Shown in pieces: positions 41,424 to 42,987 of a stretch of 42,987 nt of DNA; the stretch's first letter is position 1, and each line of letters opens with the position of its first letter. The notes under the pieces were generated by a model. That model did no database searches, was not told the DNA's origin, and saw only the letters and a list, made by a program, of their open reading frames with translations. A program made the position numbers and the translations under genes. Source of the DNA: Candidatus Atribacteria bacterium (GTDB taxonomy: Bacteria > Atribacterota > Phoenicimicrobiia > Phoenicimicrobiales > Phoenicimicrobiaceae); NCBI GenBank assembly GCA_011056645.1, contig DSEL01000181.1, positions 1 to 42,987 of the forward strand, given 5' to 3'.

Positions 41424-42873
41424 TAAACTCTCCCTTTAAATTAAATAACCTCATTTGATTTTCATACATCAAAGCTTTCAACGCTTTCACTCCCCCATTA
41501 TAGGTTATTTGCCCACTCGAAACAAGGGAACCTATGACTTTACTTATTATTCTGTCAAATACTTCAAATCTACTCCCCTCTGACAAAATTTTTCTGCCAT
41601 CACAAACTGGGCCCCCGCTTGAGGTAAGAAGAGACGATCCAGCAGTATGTAGCAGATATTGTTCCATCACATAAGGACTATCATTATGCCACCAGGGAAA
41701 TCCAGAGTGAACCTTAGGAAAAGCCCTTTCTAACATCAAATTAGTATGAGCAAAAATTTGATTCATGGGATATAAAATTAAATGACCTTGATTCTCGCTT
41801 TCTCCGCTAAAAAATCTTGATAATAGAGGTTGTAAATTCTCTATGATATTTACGTTGTCAGCTGAAACATCACCTCCTACATCAGTTCCCCATTTTTCAA
41901 ATAAATACTCGTTAGCATTTCTGACCGCACCATAATGTATCTGCGTAACCATTCCTTTTTCTTGATTCAAAGCACAGAATTGGTGCATCATAAAGGAAAT
42001 AAATTCTTTTGTTTCAAGAGATCTCAGACCAAACTTCTTTCCCTTATTATAAGCTTGCTGAAAAATTTCTTCCGCTCTTTTCAAACTGATTTTTAAACCA
42101 TAGGGCTCCAACAAGCCATGATCACTTGCCCTTGCCCCTCTCTCTGCAAAATAAGCATACCTCATACTTAAAGCCTCCATAAGACCTTTAAGTGTTGTTT
42201 CACGTTTAGTTAATTGGCAGATTTTTTCCACATTTGCTTTCCACTGATCATCAAAGATATTACAATAAGCATCAGGCCTAAAGGTAGGTAAAAAAGTAAT
42301 ACCTTCTATGTTTCTGGACACCTTATGATATTCCAGATCATCTATCGGATCATCGATTGTAAAAATAATTTTTGCTCCGATTTTCTTCAGGATAGATTGT
42401 GGTAACATATCTTTTTTCTGTAAGCGATCATTCGCTTTTTCCCATACTCTATCTGCGGTCTCAACGGATAATATTTCTTCTATGCCGAACATTCTTTTCA
42501 AATCTAAATGCATCCACTGATGGACATGGTTTCCCTCAAGATAAGGAAAAACTCCGCACAAGGCCTTCCATTTATCATAATCTGAAATTTGAGGATCTCT
42601 AGCCAAAGCCTGGGAAAAACCAGGGAATTTTGCAGCCAATTGAATAATATAATGATCACAGTTTTTATATTCTCCCCTTGTCTCAAGAACTTCAGCTCTC
42701 CAAATATTGGGAAAAGGTTTATTTTCCACAATTTGCCTTAGATTATGATGAGTATGAGTATCAAAAATCCCCACCTCTTTTCTTAAGGGAACTGCAACTT
42801 CATGGTATAATTTTACACCTTCAGTTGTATCCAATAACCAATCTTTACCTAAAAATTTATCTTTTGTCTTCAT
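41416..42873 (-). CDS. uxaC: Glucuronate/galacturonate isomerase
   Basis: 485-residue uronate isomerase of the amidohydrolase superfamily. It converts D-glucuronate to D-fructuronate and D-galacturonate to D-tagaturonate. The metal site starts at FDTHTHHNL; ITFLPTFRPD, MVTQIHYGAVRN, FPKVHSGFPWWHNDSPYVMEQYL and TSSGGPVCDGRK are family blocks. The start ATG has the strong site AAAGGAGG. It is the first complete gene of the uronate operon in this window. Its promoter cannot be read because the sequence folds back into an exact reverse complement only 52 nt upstream. Confidence 0.93.
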   Translation of the reverse strand: MKTKDKFLGKDWLLDTTEGVKLYHEVAVPLRKEVGIFDTHTHHNLRQIVENKPFPNIWRAEVLETRGEYKNCDHYIIQLAAKFPGFSQALARDPQISDYDKWKALCGVFPYLEGNHVHQWMHLDLKRMFGIEEILSVETADRVWEKANDRLQKKDMLPQSILKKIGAKIIFTIDDPIDDLEYHKVSRNIEGITFLPTFRPDAYCNIFDDQWKANVEKICQLTKRETTLKGLMEALSMRYAYFAERGARASDHGLLEPYGLKISLKRAEEIFQQAYNKGKKFGLRSLETKEFISFMMHQFCALNQEKGMVTQIHYGAVRNANEYLFEKWGTDVGGDVSADNVNIIENLQPLLSRFFSGESENQGHLILYPMNQIFAHTNLMLERAFPKVHSGFPWWHNDSPYVMEQYLLHTAGSSLLTSSGGPVCDGRKILSEGSRFEVFDRIISKVIGSLVSSGQITYNGGVKALKALMYENQMRLFNLKGEFNE

Positions 42874-42987
42874 AATTAACCTCCTTTAGCTATTACTATC
42901 CATTTAAAAATAATATTTTACAAATATTTGTAAAATATTATTTTTAAATGGATAGTAATAGCTAAAGGAGGTTAATTATGAAGACAA
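42864..42987. repeat. Perfect 124-bp palindrome at window end
   Basis: 42864-42925 and 42926-42987 are exact reverse complements with no spacer; the centre is CAAATATTTG. The right half repeats the uxaC ribosome site and first codons in the opposite direction and runs to the last base. A chimeric fold-back at a contig end is the simplest explanation. Confidence 0.9.

Overview
The window is A+T-rich (roughly one third G+C by eye), densely coding bacterial DNA. It has strong Shine-Dalgarno sites, frequent TTG and GTG starts, and normal use of TGA as stop. A LolA-like periplasmic protein paired with an RND/MMPL exporter suggests a two-membrane cell. Indolepyruvate:ferredoxin oxidoreductase, Ptb-Buk and a PPi-type phosphofructokinase suggest a strictly fermentative anaerobe. 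My best guess is an uncultured anaerobic lineage such as Atribacterota. That is inference: there is no rRNA or other marker gene here, and I see no tRNA, CRISPR array or intact insertion sequence.

Layout. 1-5.0 kb: signal peptidase I, small cysteine-rich and secreted proteins, then a minus-strand row of PPC-domain protein, cupin, HAD hydrolase, cupin and Nudix hydrolase. 5.0-10.2 kb: a minus-strand DNA-repair block, nfo-mrfA-mrfB-radC in transcription order, in which two genes end inside palindromic repeats. 10.4-12 kb: two unrecognised proteins. 12.1-17.5 kb: LolA-like protein plus MMPL exporter, then a CoA-disulfide reductase fused to rhodanese. 17.6-22.4 kb: iorA-iorB-buk-ptb, which can turn amino-acid-derived 2-keto acids into ATP through acyl-CoA and acyl-phosphate. 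22.4-28.7 kb: glycogen debranching enzyme homologue, sugar isomerase-like protein, two paralogous PfkB-type kinases and an orphan gene.

28.8-42.9 kb is one long minus-strand carbohydrate region. In transcription order it reads uxaC, uxaE, SDR-type mannonate oxidoreductase, gnd, four-helix-bundle gene, LarA-like nickel-pincer enzyme, PPi-PFK, HAD phosphatase, then an AfuABC/FbpABC-type ABC transporter (binding protein, fused double permease, ATPase). The usual next genes of hexuronate catabolism (uxuA, kdgK, kdgA) are absent from the window. A 6-phosphogluconate dehydrogenase and a LarA-superfamily protein stand in their place. Mannonate and gluconate are C2 epimers and some LarA homologues are reported to be gluconate 2-epimerases. 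I therefore propose that this locus may route hexuronates through gluconate into the pentose phosphate pathway. This is the most interesting metabolic idea in the window.

The second notable pattern is non-coding. Degenerate 7-nt tandem arrays (sense-strand consensus AGTAANN) sit directly at the stop codons of several minus-strand genes. A period of 7 places TAA in all three frames. One inverted pair of such arrays encloses a four-helix-bundle gene and another encloses only about 50 bp. The window ends in a perfect 124-bp palindrome that repeats the start of uxaC, most likely a fold-back assembly or amplification artefact.
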